64,000 bases of DNA from Proteromonas lacertae (GCA_002245135.1 NGBS01000299.1:62001-126000), one strand, 5' to 3'; counted from the stretch's first letter, positions 47,163-58,648 are shown. Numbers and translations: made by a program. The notes: generated by a model not told the origin, from the letters alone.

Positions 47163-50100
47163 ATGAGTGATACTACTGTAGAACCAGAATGTAAACAGTC
47201 AAAAAATACTACTGAAGAGGTATTACCTGTTATAGAACCATCCAATCCTTTAGGTGATGTAAATACAATTAGTGAGTATGAAATTTATGCGAAAAAACTG
47301 AAAGAAATGTTACCTGATTTACCTCCAGTTGATATATCAATGGAAAATGTGACAATGAAGATAAAAGAGAAAGTGAGATCAAAAGAGATTATTCCTAACC
47401 TCGTTACAGGGACATTTTATCAAATAGCCAATATATTCAACATAGGTAAAACAAAAGAAAAGATAATATTAAAAGATATAACCTTCAGATTTAAGCCAGG
47501 CAGTTCAACAGTCGTATTCGGACCACCTTCATCAGGTACATCTACTTTTTTAAAGGCGCCAGCCGGATATTTACCAACAAAATCTATATCAGGAACAATT
47601 AAATGTAGTAATCATCCTTATAGTGATTATAATTGGAAGAAAATGTGCTCATTTTGTGGACAATTAGATATACAATTAGCAGCTTTAACAGTAAAAGACA
47701 CATTTGAATTTGCTGTTCATTGTCTTAACGGTAAAGGATGTCTAAAGTCGAAAGGTCATAGCAACTTAGACGATGATATAGAAGGTAAAACTGAATTATT
47801 AGTTAAATTATTAGGCTTGGGGATATGTAAAGACACTATAATTGGTGATGATGTTCATAGAGGAGTAAGTGGCGGTGAAAAAAAGCGTGTTACGTTAGGT
47901 GAAACATTGGCAAGTCCAGCTAGAGTATTGTTATTAGATAAAATCAGTACTGGCTTAGATAGTGCAGTAACATATGACATATGTAAGTTTTTAAACCAAT
48001 GGAGTAAAATATTTGAAGGAATATTAGTATGTCACTTATTACAACCAGATCCAAATGTAATTGCATTATTTGATAATGTCATTGTGTTAAGCGAAGGTCA
48101 AATGATATATGGAGGACCATCCAATGAAGAAGTAATTAAGAAATATTTTAAAGATATTGGCTATTCCATTCCACAAGAAAAAGATATTGGTTCATTTCTT
48201 TCAGAAATGGGTAAAGAAGATTCTAGAATAACATTTAAAGAAAATGAAACAGTAAAAACTGATATTGAATCGATGGTTCAAAGTTACCAAAATAGTGAAA
48301 TATTTAAGAAAATGAAAGAAGAAATGGAAGAGAAAAAGAATAATATTCAATCAAAAGTAACTATAAAAACAAAGAATGATTATTGTGATGTTATGTTTAA
48401 TCAACCATATGCAATGAATTTCTTCAAATATTTAATATTCTTAATAAAAAGACAGTCACAAATAACATTTAAAAATAAAGGTTTTATTATTGGTAGAATA
48501 ATGCAACAATTATTCATGGGTGTGTTATTGGGTTGGATATTTTTTGGTATAAAGAAAGAAGAATATATCTCTAAAATTGGTATTATTTATATGACAATTG
48601 CAGCATTATTGAATGGAAGTATGGCTATTTTAGTACCTTCTTTCTTTCAAAAACCTGCTTTATATAAACAGCTGCAACAAGGTTATTTCTCACCTCCTCC
48701 TTATATATTGAGTGTGGTTATAAACCAATATCCATTACAAATTATAGAAACTATTATACTTGGTACTTTGATTTATTTTATGTGTGGTTTTACTTCATCT
48801 GATAATGCATCTCATTATTTTATATTTTTATTGGTATTATTCTTAGGTTATACTTCATTTATGTCATTTTATATGATATTCATCTATGTATTTGAAAGAT
48901 TGGGTGTTTTGCAAGGATTCCTACCAATTTTAAGTTTCTTTTTAAATACATTTAATGGTTTTAGTATTACAAAGAATAATATAGCTGATTGGTTGATTGA
49001 GTTTTATTATATTAGTCCAATTTCATATGTAATGAAATCAATAGCAATTAATGAATTTACTAGTAGTGATTATACTAAAGAAGAGAGTGAATTTATATTA
49101 AAAGCTTATGATTTCCCTACTGATAAGAATGAAATATGGTACAGTGTAATTATATTAGTATGTGAACATATATTTTTTGTTGTGATACAAATGATTGTAT
49201 TATATTTCTGTCGCTATGATCCATTTCCTCCAAGTAAAACTGTGGATGTAAAAGATGTAAAAGCTATTGATCCAGCATTACAATCACAAATCTCAATGAG
49301 ATCTTCAGCAAGTGAAGTTAACTTTAAATCTATTGATTTTTCATTTGAACATGTTAAATATACTGTTAAAGTAAAAGATCCAGCAACAAAAAAGAAAGTT
49401 GATAAAGTGTTATTGAATGATGTTAGTGGTTATGTAAGAGGTCATAGTATGACAGCTTTAATGGGAGCTAGTGGTGCTGGTAAAACAACTTTATTAGATG
49501 TAATAGCAAATAGAAAAACTCAAGGAAAGATAGAAGGCGAATATTTAATAAATGGTCATAAATATTCTCATAAAGATTTGTGTATGGTTAGTGGATATGT
49601 AGAACAACAAGATACATTACCAGAGACTGAGACAGTAATGGAAGCTTTGATGTTTAGTGCTAGATTAAGATATCCTGGCAATCCAAAAGATTCAACAATA
49701 AAGAAATATGTAAGAGATACAATTGAGTTATTAGGTATTAAAGAATATCAGAATATGATGATTGGAACAGTTGAGACAGGTTTGCCAATGGGTGTTAGAA
49801 AATTGGTGATGGTTGGAATAGAATTAGTAGCAAATCCATCATTATTGTTCTTAGATGAGCCAACCACAGGATTAGATAGTTCAGCTGCTTTATTAGTATG
49901 TCAAGTATTACAGAGAATTGCAGCAAGTGGAAGAAGTATAATTTGTACAATCCATCAACCATCCTATGAAATATTCAAATTGTTTAGTGATGTACTGCTA
50001 CTGGAAAGAGGTGGGAAAGTAGTTTATTTTGGTCCACTTGGTGAAAATGGTTCAAAAGTGGTAGAGTATGTTGAGAAAATAAATGGTGTAACTCCAATTG

Positions 50101-51143
50101 AAAAAGATCAAAATCCAGCTAGTTGGATGTTGGATGTAACAGGTGCTGGTGTAGATGGTAAAAATACAATAGCTTTTGGTGATTATTATTTAAGTAGTGA
50201 TTTATATTTAGAAACTCAAAGAAATATAGAGACAATCAAAACATCAAATTCACCAGAAATAAAATCCAAATCATCATATGCTGTTTCAATATTCAGACAA
50301 ATATACGAAGTAACAAAAAGAAATTTCAGAACAACATGGAGAAGATTAGATTATACATTAGCCAGAGTAAGAATTATATTCTTAATGACATTAGCAATAG
50401 GAATATTATATTTCGATATTGATACATCTACTCAAGGTGGAGCTCAAAGTTTATATGCTTCAATAAGTACATATGTGTTATCATTTGGAATGAACAATAT
50501 GATGTCAGTTCCAGCTATATTAATGGGATTGAGATTATCATTTTATAGAGAAGATGCAATGAGAACTTATCATCCATTTGCTCATTTATTTGCACAATTG
50601 TTTGTTGAAATAATCTATTCAGTTGTTATAGCCACAATTTATTTAGCATTATATTATCCAATGCTTGGATTAGTTAATGAAACAAAGAAGATATTGATTC
50701 ATTGGTTAGTATCAATAGAATGGGTATATTTCTCAGCTTCAATTGGTGCTTTATTCTCATATTTATTCCCTACTATAACTGGATCTCAAATATGTATTGG
50801 TATTGTTATGAGTTTTGCATTATGTGTTACTGGGTTTTTAATTCCTTATGCTGAATTGAATTATCCGTGGAAAGCTTTATATTGGATAAACCCAATGATG
50901 TATACAATTCAAGCTATGTCTGTTAATCAGTTCAAATGTGATAGTTATGATACAGATAAAACAAAATGTCCAATGACAAAATTAGGTCCTATATCAGTTA
51001 CTCTTCATGATTATTTCATCCAATTATATGGATTGAGATATGATTTATTGTGGAATTATGTTGGTTATTTAGCAATTGCGATTGTATTTATTGCAATATG
51101 CATGTACCTTGCAATGGCAAAGATTCGATATATATCTAGATAA
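47163..51143 (+). CDS. Full-size PDR/ABCG-type ABC transporter
   Basis: Intronless, 1,326 residues, in the order NBD1-TMD1-NBD2-TMD2 typical of pleiotropic drug resistance (ABCG) pumps. NBD1 has a degenerate Walker A, GPPSSGTSTFLK (about residue 119), with Thr in place of the Lys. Its signature is VSGGEKKRVTLGE, and its Walker B reads LLLDKISTGLDS, with Lys where the catalytic Glu is expected. NBD2 has a complete Walker A, GASGAGKTTLLD (about 767), and Walker B, LLFLDEPTTGLDSS, but its signature is altered (LPMGVRKLVMVG). So one composite ATP site is complete (NBD2 Walker plus NBD1 signature), the asymmetric pattern known for PDR pumps. Two sets of six helices follow each NBD. It probably exports lipids or hydrophobic compounds at the plasma membrane. 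Confidence 0.92.
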   Translation: MSDTTVEPECKQSKNTTEEVLPVIEPSNPLGDVNTISEYEIYAKKLKEMLPDLPPVDISMENVTMKIKEKVRSKEIIPNLVTGTFYQIANIFNIGKTKEKIILKDITFRFKPGSSTVVFGPPSSGTSTFLKAPAGYLPTKSISGTIKCSNHPYSDYNWKKMCSFCGQLDIQLAALTVKDTFEFAVHCLNGKGCLKSKGHSNLDDDIEGKTELLVKLLGLGICKDTIIGDDVHRGVSGGEKKRVTLGETLASPARVLLLDKISTGLDSAVTYDICKFLNQWSKIFEGILVCHLLQPDPNVIALFDNVIVLSEGQMIYGGPSNEEVIKKYFKDIGYSIPQEKDIGSFLSEMGKEDSRITFKENETVKTDIESMVQSYQNSEIFKKMKEEMEEKKNNIQSKVTIKTKNDYCDVMFNQPYAMNFFKYLIFLIKRQSQITFKNKGFIIGRIMQQLFMGVLLGWIFFGIKKEEYISKIGIIYMTIAALLNGSMAILVPSFFQKPALYKQLQQGYFSPPPYILSVVINQYPLQIIETIILGTLIYFMCGFTSSDNASHYFIFLLVLFLGYTSFMSFYMIFIYVFERLGVLQGFLPILSFFLNTFNGFSITKNNIADWLIEFYYISPISYVMKSIAINEFTSSDYTKEESEFILKAYDFPTDKNEIWYSVIILVCEHIFFVVIQMIVLYFCRYDPFPPSKTVDVKDVKAIDPALQSQISMRSSASEVNFKSIDFSFEHVKYTVKVKDPATKKKVDKVLLNDVSGYVRGHSMTALMGASGAGKTTLLDVIANRKTQGKIEGEYLINGHKYSHKDLCMVSGYVEQQDTLPETETVMEALMFSARLRYPGNPKDSTIKKYVRDTIELLGIKEYQNMMIGTVETGLPMGVRKLVMVGIELVANPSLLFLDEPTTGLDSSAALLVCQVLQRIAASGRSIICTIHQPSYEIFKLFSDVLLLERGGKVVYFGPLGENGSKVVEYVEKINGVTPIEKDQNPASWMLDVTGAGVDGKNTIAFGDYYLSSDLYLETQRNIETIKTSNSPEIKSKSSYAVSIFRQIYEVTKRNFRTTWRRLDYTLARVRIIFLMTLAIGILYFDIDTSTQGGAQSLYASISTYVLSFGMNNMMSVPAILMGLRLSFYREDAMRTYHPFAHLFAQLFVEIIYSVVIATIYLALYYPMLGLVNETKKILIHWLVSIEWVYFSASIGALFSYLFPTITGSQICIGIVMSFALCVTGFLIPYAELNYPWKALYWINPMMYTIQAMSVNQFKCDSYDTDKTKCPMTKLGPISVTLHDYFIQLYGLRYDLLWNYVGYLAIAIVFIAICMYLAMAKIRYISR

Positions 51144-51233
51144 ATATATTTCATTATTTTATGTTAAATGTTTAATGATTATCTTTTCAATATATAAAAA
51201 TAATAAATATTAATAAATAAATAAGAATAAAAT

Positions 51234-51612
51234 TTAAATACTATCTGCAACAAAGTTCAAAGATGGATCATCAATACATAATTCAATTAAAGGTTGCCAA
51301 TCACTTTCATTTCCCATTTTTATCGATTGCATAAAAGCAGAAGCAGCTTCTTTGAATTGTTGTGTATGTAATAAACTAAAAGCCTTTAAAGATAATAATT
51401 CTAAAAAATACAAGCAAATGTTGAGATTCTTTTGCTGTTTTATCATATCTTAAACAATGACTAAGACATTCAATTGTCCACTGATAGTTTTCCAGTTTGT
51501 AATATCCTCTTGCTACATATAACCATCCAAAGGCATCTATATTCATTAAATATAAAATCATACCTTTTGGAAGAAAGCCCACTGTTTGTAATATCTGATC
51601 TTTAACACTCAT
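51234..51612 (-). CDS. Small TPR-repeat protein
   Basis: Two exons; start ATG at 51612-51610; intron 51384-51411 (28 nt); stop TAA; about 116 residues. The pair AFGWLYVARGYYKLENYQWT and SLLHTQQFKEAASAFMQSI has the TPR pattern (W/L-x-x-L/A-x-x-A/G-Y at the first helix, A-x-x-x-F/Y at the second), so about two to three helical repeats. TPRs mediate protein binding. It is divergently paired with the CCDC180-like gene (starts 68 bases apart), so the two probably share a promoter; a ciliary role would fit but is inference only. Confidence 0.65.
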
Positions 51613-51679
51613 AAAATAAAAAACAAAATTGTCAAGCCTACAAACTTTTTAAAACGTTTCTATTTATATTTTTCGTTAT
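51613..51679. promoter_or_regulatory. 68-base bidirectional promoter region
   Basis: Only 67 bases separate the two ATG codons of the divergent TPR and CCDC180-like genes, so both core promoters and both 5' leaders must fit here. It is AT-rich with T runs; no TATA or named element can be assigned with confidence. Confidence 0.4.
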
Positions 51680-54600
51680 ATGATAACAACAGAAAGAAGT
51701 TCATCGGAAGAATTACCACCAGGCCCAGAAGAATATGGTACTGAGATGTCACCACAACTTAGAATACCTACACCTTCATCTCCAACTGAATTTCACAATC
51801 CTAGAAGGCCAAATGAATATATTGCACATACAAAGTTAATGAAGTCATTAGCAGTAGAACCAAAATATCCAACAAATATAGATAAACCAAAAATGGCTGA
51901 AACAGCGAGTTATTTAAAGGAAGCTGATTTAAGCCAATACGTTCCTAAGCCAGATCCACTAAAAGCAAAAAGAGATGATAAAGCATTAGTGAGAGCTTTA
52001 GCAGATCCTCAATTACAAATAGCAACACCAGAAGACAATTTTGAAAAACTAAGAAAATTATCAGAAAAACGAAGTAAAGCTCATGATGCAGTAATAAAGC
52101 AATATAACGAAACATTTTACACAATTTGTGATGAAGTAGAAAAACAAGTATTAGAAGCATCTAGAGATGTAAGAGACCAAATGGAAAAGATTGATAAAGA
52201 AATAGCACAGATATTCGTCTATTTAAACGATGATCAGTATATTATCAAAAAAGACATATTTGAAGTTCAAGATATGTGGAAAGATATAGAAACAAAATGT
52301 ACTAATAGAAAAGAAATAATAACAGAATATTGTGATGAACTAGACAAAATAGAAGAAGATCGAGGTGGAAAAATGAAAGATATCTATGACAAAGTGATAA
52401 ATGATTTAACTGACATCGGATATATGTTAGTACCAGAAATACACGAACTAGTGGAAGAATTATCACATGAAGCAAACTTGGTGATATTAAGTAATATGAA
52501 AGATTTCGCTGATATAAGATCAAGATTATTGAAAGAAGATTTGTCATTATTTATAACTTCAAAACAGAATTATGAGAGAAGAGAAGTAGAATATAGAAAA
52601 TTAAAGCATGAAGAATTGATAAAGAGTTATTTAGACAGTATTGGTATAGATGTAATTGTCAATTCTGATGAAAGAAAACAATTGATAAAAGAAATGAGAG
52701 AAGGTCAAGAGAAGATTCATAATGAACATAGATTACCATTATTAGAGAAGATAAATCAACAACATATTAATGAAGTAGATGATGAATTCATTAATTATAT
52801 AATAAACACTAGCGAAGATGTAGCAAATATGGAAAATGAAATGAATGAAGAATATTTCTATAAACTACAAGGATTGAATGATACAATGAATAAAATGATT
52901 ATGGATAAAAGACAAGAATTGAGATTCAATTTACATCATTATGAAGCTTTAGAAAAGAATGGTTTATTAAAAGAATGTCACAATAAAATATTAGAACTAA
53001 TATCAGCACAAGAATTAGATGAGTTTTTCTTGAAAGCAGGTAGTCTAAAGAAAGAATTAATGTACATATGTGATGAAAGTGGTAAAGAATATATGATTGA
53101 AGAAGATGATCGAAAACAATTAAGTGAAAGATTAGTTTTGCCATTAGAATGTTTAACAATTAATAAAATATATGAAGAATCTGGTTTAATGATGGATAAA
53201 GAACAATGCTTAACTACACTTAATAAAATAAAAGCAGGAACAAGATTAGAAGTTGTTGGCTTAGTTCCATTAATAATAAAACAATTAGAAACATTGACAC
53301 AGTTAGAAATATATCCAGAAATAGTATTAGTACAATTGAATGATATAAAAGAACAATTTCAACAAGTCCAAGAGGATATAACTTTAAATGAAAATGAAAG
53401 TCAAGCAACAGGAATGAGATCAATGGCATTATCCTTAAATTCAAGATTAACTGCAGGTAGTCAAGGCAGAAGGACATCTCTAATGAAATCAGGAAGTAGA
53501 ACATCCATAACAGGAGGTAAAAAAACAGCTGGAGGTGGTGGTACAAGAAGAACATCTATAATGAGTGGTGATCCAAGATTAGCTAAAGCAACTAGTAGAA
53601 AATCAACATTATCAGCATTAAGTCGTCAATCTAAATTAAGTAAAATGAGTGCTGCTTCTGATGCTGCTAAAAAATTAGATATTCATTTGATTAAATCATT
53701 GTGTAATAGACTGGGAATGATATTATGTGTTAGTGATTTACCAGTTGATATTAAACAAGAATTAATGAATTTACAAAAGGAATTATTCCAACAACAGAAG
53801 TCTAATGAAGTAATTGATAATGAAATAAGTCAGAAAACAGATGAAGCAATACAAGAAGTGAGAAAACAGATGAATGACTTCATAGAAGCTGTTGGTGTTA
53901 ATTTACAGGATCATTCGTTTATGCTAAGTGAAGAAGTGTCAAAAATTGTACAGTTTTACACTAAAATTAGAGATATTTTGAAGGAACATAAGAATAAGAA
54001 TGAATATATTGATCTATTATGTGAAGATACATTAACTACTTCTTTAGAGAAATATGAAGACAATGATAAAGAATTAGAGAACAAATTAGCTGCATTAGTG
54101 AAATTATTAAGAGAATCACCAAATTTAGAAGAATGTGATACAAGATTCGCTAACTGTTTAGAGATGTTGAATAATATAGAACAATTCTATAGAGATTATC
54201 AAATAGAAGTAGTTGGTATATCAAGACAACATCCAATTGATGGCAAAAACGAATGTGAGAATTATAGAATGAACGTTTGTAATTTGTATGATGTATATCC
54301 AAAAGATAAAGAATTACCACAAATTGAAGTTCCAAAACCACCAGAAGATGAAGAAAGTGAAGGTAAAAACAGTGGTAGAAAAAGAAATAGTAAAATTGTA
54401 AAGAAGAAAAGTCCAAGAAGTAATAATGGTAAAAATGGAAATGTAGTAGAAGAAGAAGAAGAAAAACCAGAAACAATAATGCAGCCAATACCTATCTATG
54501 GTGAATTTGAAGTAGAAACAAGTGAAAGTTATTATTATATAAAAGAAGAAGATGAATTTTTAAAGTACAATTTCAAACATGGTTATAAAGAAGCAATAGA

Positions 54601-57172
54601 AAAGCAAAAGAGACAGGAAGAAAGAAAGAAAGAAGAAGAAAGATTAAAAGCTGAAGAAGAAGCTAGATTATTAGAAGAAGCAAAACATAAGAAAAAACCA
54701 CAACAAGCAAAATCAATAAAGAAAGGCAAACAACCAGAACCAGAGCCAGAACCTGAACCTCAGGCAGTAATAGAAGAAGAAGAAGAAGAAGAAAAGAAAG
54801 ATATACCAATACAAATAGATACTGATGGAATGCCATGTGTTTTACAATTAGAAATACCTTATGATGGATTAAAATCAATGATTGAAGTAAGTAGAAATAA
54901 TTTATTAGATTTTTACCATAATGAATTGGAAGAAAGAATGGCAAAATTAGAAGCATTATGCAAAAAGAGAGTTAAAACATTTACTAAAGAATTAGAAGAT
55001 AGATTAAGACATCATTGGCCTAGAAGAGGTAGAATAGAAACTGAAAATAAAATACCAAGAGAAGCAGAGATATTAAGCCATCATCAGAAATATCAAAGAT
55101 TTATAAGATTATTGGTAGATAAAAACAGTAATCATGAAAATCATTATTTATCTTTAATGAAAGAATATCGTAAAGAATTAGATACTTATAAAGAGTATAT
55201 GAAACAATTAGAAGATGCATTAGGAAAACAAACTAGTTTGAGTGGTTTGGAAGGAATTCATACTAGAGCAAGACAAGTGAAAGAGAAGTTAATGAAAAAG
55301 AGTAAAGAATGTCACATTGGATTGTTGAATTATACAAAAATTGAACCTGATAGGTTAAGAGAAAGTTGTGATCAATATATTAAAGAATCAATTCTATTTA
55401 AAAATGGAGGTGATTATGATGATGAAGAAGTGGCAGATGATCGAAAAGGATTTGATGAATGGCTTGAAGGTTTGACAGAAACAGTAAAAGAAAGAGAAGA
55501 GAATATAAATACTTTAACAGAAAATGAAAAAAGAGAATTAGAAAAATTCCCTGAATTTGATAAATTAGTGGAAAAATATGTATTAGAAATATCTTTAAGA
55601 GATGGTGTTGGTGTAAAATATGGTGCTCCAAGAAGAAGATTAAGTGAAAAACTAAGAAGCGAAATAACACGAAGTAATAAATTAAAAGAAGAAATAGAAA
55701 CCAGAATGGATGGTATAAAGCAATTATTAAGTATGGAACCAGGAATGGCAATGATTCCATCCTTATCAGAAGAATTATTAAAGAAATTATACGAATTAAG
55801 AACAAAGATTTATTATTATTCATTATATATGGATGTATTGAAGAATGATAATGTTGTAGAAATGACAAAGTTATGTTTAAAAGATTTAGATCCCAAGAAT
55901 GAAGAAACTGGTGAAATAGATGAAGAGCAATTAGTTGATCCGAAGTTTACTCCTCCAGAATATAAGTTTATGCCTCGTGTGATGGAAGCTATCGAACAAT
56001 GCAAAGAAGAGACAACTGAATTGTACGCAAGTGTAGGAAGACAAGATTTGTTAACAGGAAATGGTTTGCCTGAATCGTTATTGAATTTTGTTCAAAATAT
56101 ACAAGATAAAGGTCAAACATATAGAGATAATACTTCAATAGAATTTAGAGAAGATTTAGATAAATTGCTTTTATTATTGAATCAAGTTAGTTATGTAGTA
56201 TTCAATGATTTAGTAAAGAGAATAAAAGAGAATTGTAATGACGAAACAAAGAATGTGAAGAAGAATTACGATGAATTTATGAAAGATAGTGAGAGTAAAA
56301 GGAATAAACATGAATTAGCTTTAAAACCTGACTTAGGATCAAAGAATTGTATTGATAAATTAGAAGCATTAATGAAAGAAGAAGAAGAAAGACAAAATGA
56401 AGAAATAAAATATATAAAGAAAAGTAGAAAAACTGTTATAAAAGCAGTTCATAACCAATCAACGTATTTCAAAAATTCATTTTTCCATCTTTTTACAACA
56501 ATGTTAAGTATAATGGATAATTTAATATATCGTTGTGATTTTAAGCCGCTTCCAGGAGATGAGAAGATAATTCCTCCCAAAAATGGAATGAAGATATTAA
56601 TGCAGTTAGAAAAGCAAAAAGAAGAGGGTAAATATGTAGAGCCCATAAGAATGAGAGAGAAATTATGGAATGGTGTTGACTTGAGTAAATTAATGACAGT
56701 CCCAGAGAATATCGAAGATGCCTTAGCAGATAATGATGATGAAGAAGGAGAAGGTGCAGGAGAAACAAAAGATGATAGAAGTGAGAGTAGAAAGAGCAGA
56801 AAGTCAACAACTATGAAAAAAGGTAAATCTACACCAGCTTCACCAGTTAAAAAGTCAAAACCTGCATCACCGAAAAAGAAAAGTACTACGAAAGGTGGTA
56901 AAGATAGTAGCAGTGGTGGTAGTGGATTACACATTGATATTCCTGAATCTGAAGAAGGTTTTAGTGATAATGTTGGCAGTTTTGGCGCAAGTTGTCAAAG
57001 AGAATGTGCAAAATTGAGAAATGAATTGTACGAGAAGTTTTGTGAAGAATATAATAAAGATATTAATAGTAGTGATGAATTTTATAAGAACGAATTACAC
57101 AGAGTAGATATATGGAAAAATAATTGGACAAAATTGATAGATTTGTTGAAGAAGACTCATGAAGAGAAATAA
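51680..57172 (+). CDS. CCDC180-like ciliary coiled-coil protein (DUF4455/DUF4456)
   Basis: Intronless, 1,830 residues. The N-terminal third (residues about 110-620) is a helical DUF4455-type region with YNETFYTICDEVEKQV, EASRDVRDQMEKIDKEIA and WKDIETKCTNRKEII. After a basic Ser/Arg-rich linker and an acidic KEEE/EPEPEPEP stretch comes the DUF4456-type block: IPYDGLKSMIEVSRNNLL, LCKKRVKTFTKELEDRLRHH and WPRRGRIETE. This order is that of CCDC180, a protein of cilia/flagella and sperm. A second helical region and a Lys/Ser-rich linker near residues 1690-1760 follow. The function of the family in motility is poorly defined. Its presence implies that the organism builds motile cilia at some stage. 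The frame is intact over 5.5 kb with no intron. Confidence 0.85.
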   Translation: MITTERSSSEELPPGPEEYGTEMSPQLRIPTPSSPTEFHNPRRPNEYIAHTKLMKSLAVEPKYPTNIDKPKMAETASYLKEADLSQYVPKPDPLKAKRDDKALVRALADPQLQIATPEDNFEKLRKLSEKRSKAHDAVIKQYNETFYTICDEVEKQVLEASRDVRDQMEKIDKEIAQIFVYLNDDQYIIKKDIFEVQDMWKDIETKCTNRKEIITEYCDELDKIEEDRGGKMKDIYDKVINDLTDIGYMLVPEIHELVEELSHEANLVILSNMKDFADIRSRLLKEDLSLFITSKQNYERREVEYRKLKHEELIKSYLDSIGIDVIVNSDERKQLIKEMREGQEKIHNEHRLPLLEKINQQHINEVDDEFINYIINTSEDVANMENEMNEEYFYKLQGLNDTMNKMIMDKRQELRFNLHHYEALEKNGLLKECHNKILELISAQELDEFFLKAGSLKKELMYICDESGKEYMIEEDDRKQLSERLVLPLECLTINKIYEESGLMMDKEQCLTTLNKIKAGTRLEVVGLVPLIIKQLETLTQLEIYPEIVLVQLNDIKEQFQQVQEDITLNENESQATGMRSMALSLNSRLTAGSQGRRTSLMKSGSRTSITGGKKTAGGGGTRRTSIMSGDPRLAKATSRKSTLSALSRQSKLSKMSAASDAAKKLDIHLIKSLCNRLGMILCVSDLPVDIKQELMNLQKELFQQQKSNEVIDNEISQKTDEAIQEVRKQMNDFIEAVGVNLQDHSFMLSEEVSKIVQFYTKIRDILKEHKNKNEYIDLLCEDTLTTSLEKYEDNDKELENKLAALVKLLRESPNLEECDTRFANCLEMLNNIEQFYRDYQIEVVGISRQHPIDGKNECENYRMNVCNLYDVYPKDKELPQIEVPKPPEDEESEGKNSGRKRNSKIVKKKSPRSNNGKNGNVVEEEEEKPETIMQPIPIYGEFEVETSESYYYIKEEDEFLKYNFKHGYKEAIEKQKRQEERKKEEERLKAEEEARLLEEAKHKKKPQQAKSIKKGKQPEPEPEPEPQAVIEEEEEEEKKDIPIQIDTDGMPCVLQLEIPYDGLKSMIEVSRNNLLDFYHNELEERMAKLEALCKKRVKTFTKELEDRLRHHWPRRGRIETENKIPREAEILSHHQKYQRFIRLLVDKNSNHENHYLSLMKEYRKELDTYKEYMKQLEDALGKQTSLSGLEGIHTRARQVKEKLMKKSKECHIGLLNYTKIEPDRLRESCDQYIKESILFKNGGDYDDEEVADDRKGFDEWLEGLTETVKEREENINTLTENEKRELEKFPEFDKLVEKYVLEISLRDGVGVKYGAPRRRLSEKLRSEITRSNKLKEEIETRMDGIKQLLSMEPGMAMIPSLSEELLKKLYELRTKIYYYSLYMDVLKNDNVVEMTKLCLKDLDPKNEETGEIDEEQLVDPKFTPPEYKFMPRVMEAIEQCKEETTELYASVGRQDLLTGNGLPESLLNFVQNIQDKGQTYRDNTSIEFREDLDKLLLLLNQVSYVVFNDLVKRIKENCNDETKNVKKNYDEFMKDSESKRNKHELALKPDLGSKNCIDKLEALMKEEEERQNEEIKYIKKSRKTVIKAVHNQSTYFKNSFFHLFTTMLSIMDNLIYRCDFKPLPGDEKIIPPKNGMKILMQLEKQKEEGKYVEPIRMREKLWNGVDLSKLMTVPENIEDALADNDDEEGEGAGETKDDRSESRKSRKSTTMKKGKSTPASPVKKSKPASPKKKSTTKGGKDSSSGGSGLHIDIPESEEGFSDNVGSFGASCQRECAKLRNELYEKFCEEYNKDINSSDEFYKNELHRVDIWKNNWTKLIDLLKKTHEEK

Positions 57173-57513
57173 ACTATATTAGAATATATTTATATTAATA
57201 ATTATTTGTTATTACAATAAACTATTTTGTTTTGATTAAACAAGAGCTTAAATTTAAATAGTATAATATTGTGGTTTTATTCCTGCTGACTGTTTATCTA
57301 TATAAATTTTTAGAGAATATAAAAATAAATTAAAGCATTAAAAAAAAGAATTAAGCATCTATATGTTGATGAAAAATGTAACTTTTATTTGCCGTTATAC
57401 ATTCAAATTTTCATACCCCTTGATCTATATATTGATTTTAAAAAGTGATTGATGTGTAGCTATGTCTGTAAATACATCTAAATCAATGGTATCGTTATTT
57501 AAATAATATATAG
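57173..57513. other. Intergenic region
   Basis: 341 bases between the CCDC180-like stop and family member 3. It may contain an upstream non-coding exon of member 3 (a possible GT...TATAG ends at 57513). No other feature seen. Confidence 0.35.
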
Positions 57514-58511
57514 ATGCTGACATTTAACAACTTCACCCCCAATACTTTTTGTGGGACAAGGGATACTACTCTATTCGAAATCAGCGATTATACCACCAAA
57601 ATAGCTGCATTACTCTGCCGTATATATTTATTCGTTCCTATTTTATAGTTAATAACTATGAAATTTCTATATGGCAGTATAACTTTTTGCGATTATGGTC
57701 ATTAAATCCTTCACAAACATATTGTACTTTGAAGAAGTTTTTAGGTTATTTACACATTCCATCTATAGATTTATTCAAATATTATTCTCAGATATGTATG
57801 AATGATAATGTTTAATATTATAATATAGATTCATCAGTCACATACGATAATATAATCATATTTATATGGCTATTTGTGTTTACAGAAATTGATAATTTAA
57901 CTCTGGTACTTTTATCTATACATGGATATCAATCTAACATATCAATTAGATATGATCAAGTCATACAATTCATATTATCTCTCAATCCAGATGCAATGAA
58001 AGATTCATTTATTGTTGATTGGTTAAAAGCTCATAAGCAAGAAGAATTAATCATGATAAGTGATGTAATTAAATTAATGAAACAATCACATACTCTAACA
58101 ATTATTCTTAAATTAATGAAAGAACAGCTCATTTGTCAATTTGTTGGTATAAATGGATATCAAAAGATATTAAGAAGGATTCAGTATTATAATCTGATGA
58201 GTGACACACAGCAATACAAAGATCCACCAACAGAAGGTGTATTATCGAAATTGAAAAGGATTATAATAACAAAGAAGCCCCCTCCCTATTATACTGAATA
58301 TAGAGATGTTAATACAGATTATAATCTACTAAAAGCAGAATTGTTATATGAAATGAGAGTACAATTTGGATATAGTAGACGGTTAGGTGTTTCCGATAGG
58401 CCAACTTTGAGAAGTATAAAATCTTCATGTAGAAAGCGTCATATGTCAAGTATTGACATTGTTCTTACTCCAACTGGAGATGTAAATAGATTATGTAATG
58501 TGGAAGTTTGA
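57514..58511 (+). CDS. Member 3 of an unrecognised clustered gene family
   Basis: Start ATG at 57514; introns 57620-57648 and 57796-57828; about 312 residues. Exon 1 ends TTKIAALLC, exon 2 begins NNYEISIWQYNFLRLWSLNP and carries KKFLGYLHIPSIDLFKYY. Exon 3 has a hydrophobic segment NIIIFIWLFVF, then LVLLSIHGYQSNISI, LKRIIITKKPPPYYTEYRD and MRVQFGYSRRL. The SIHGYQSN and KKPPPYYTEYR blocks align with members 4 and 5. The stop is TGA, with TAA seven codons later. No known domain is recognised. The TTGTGTATTTTA 3' motif lies about 40 bases after the stop. Confidence 0.6.
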
Positions 58512-58648
58512 TTTATATTTATTATCATTTAATGCATTTGATTTCCTAATATTGTGTATTTTAGTTAGAAAAAAATTATAAACACAACATTTTATATATA
58601 AAATAAATTAAAATCCTATATATAATCTTGATTTAAGCATCAATGTTA

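Noticed and set aside
52900-56900. Series of Leu/His-rich minus-strand open frames
   Set aside because: Antisense shadows of Glu/Lys/Asn-rich coding sequence of the CCDC180-like gene.
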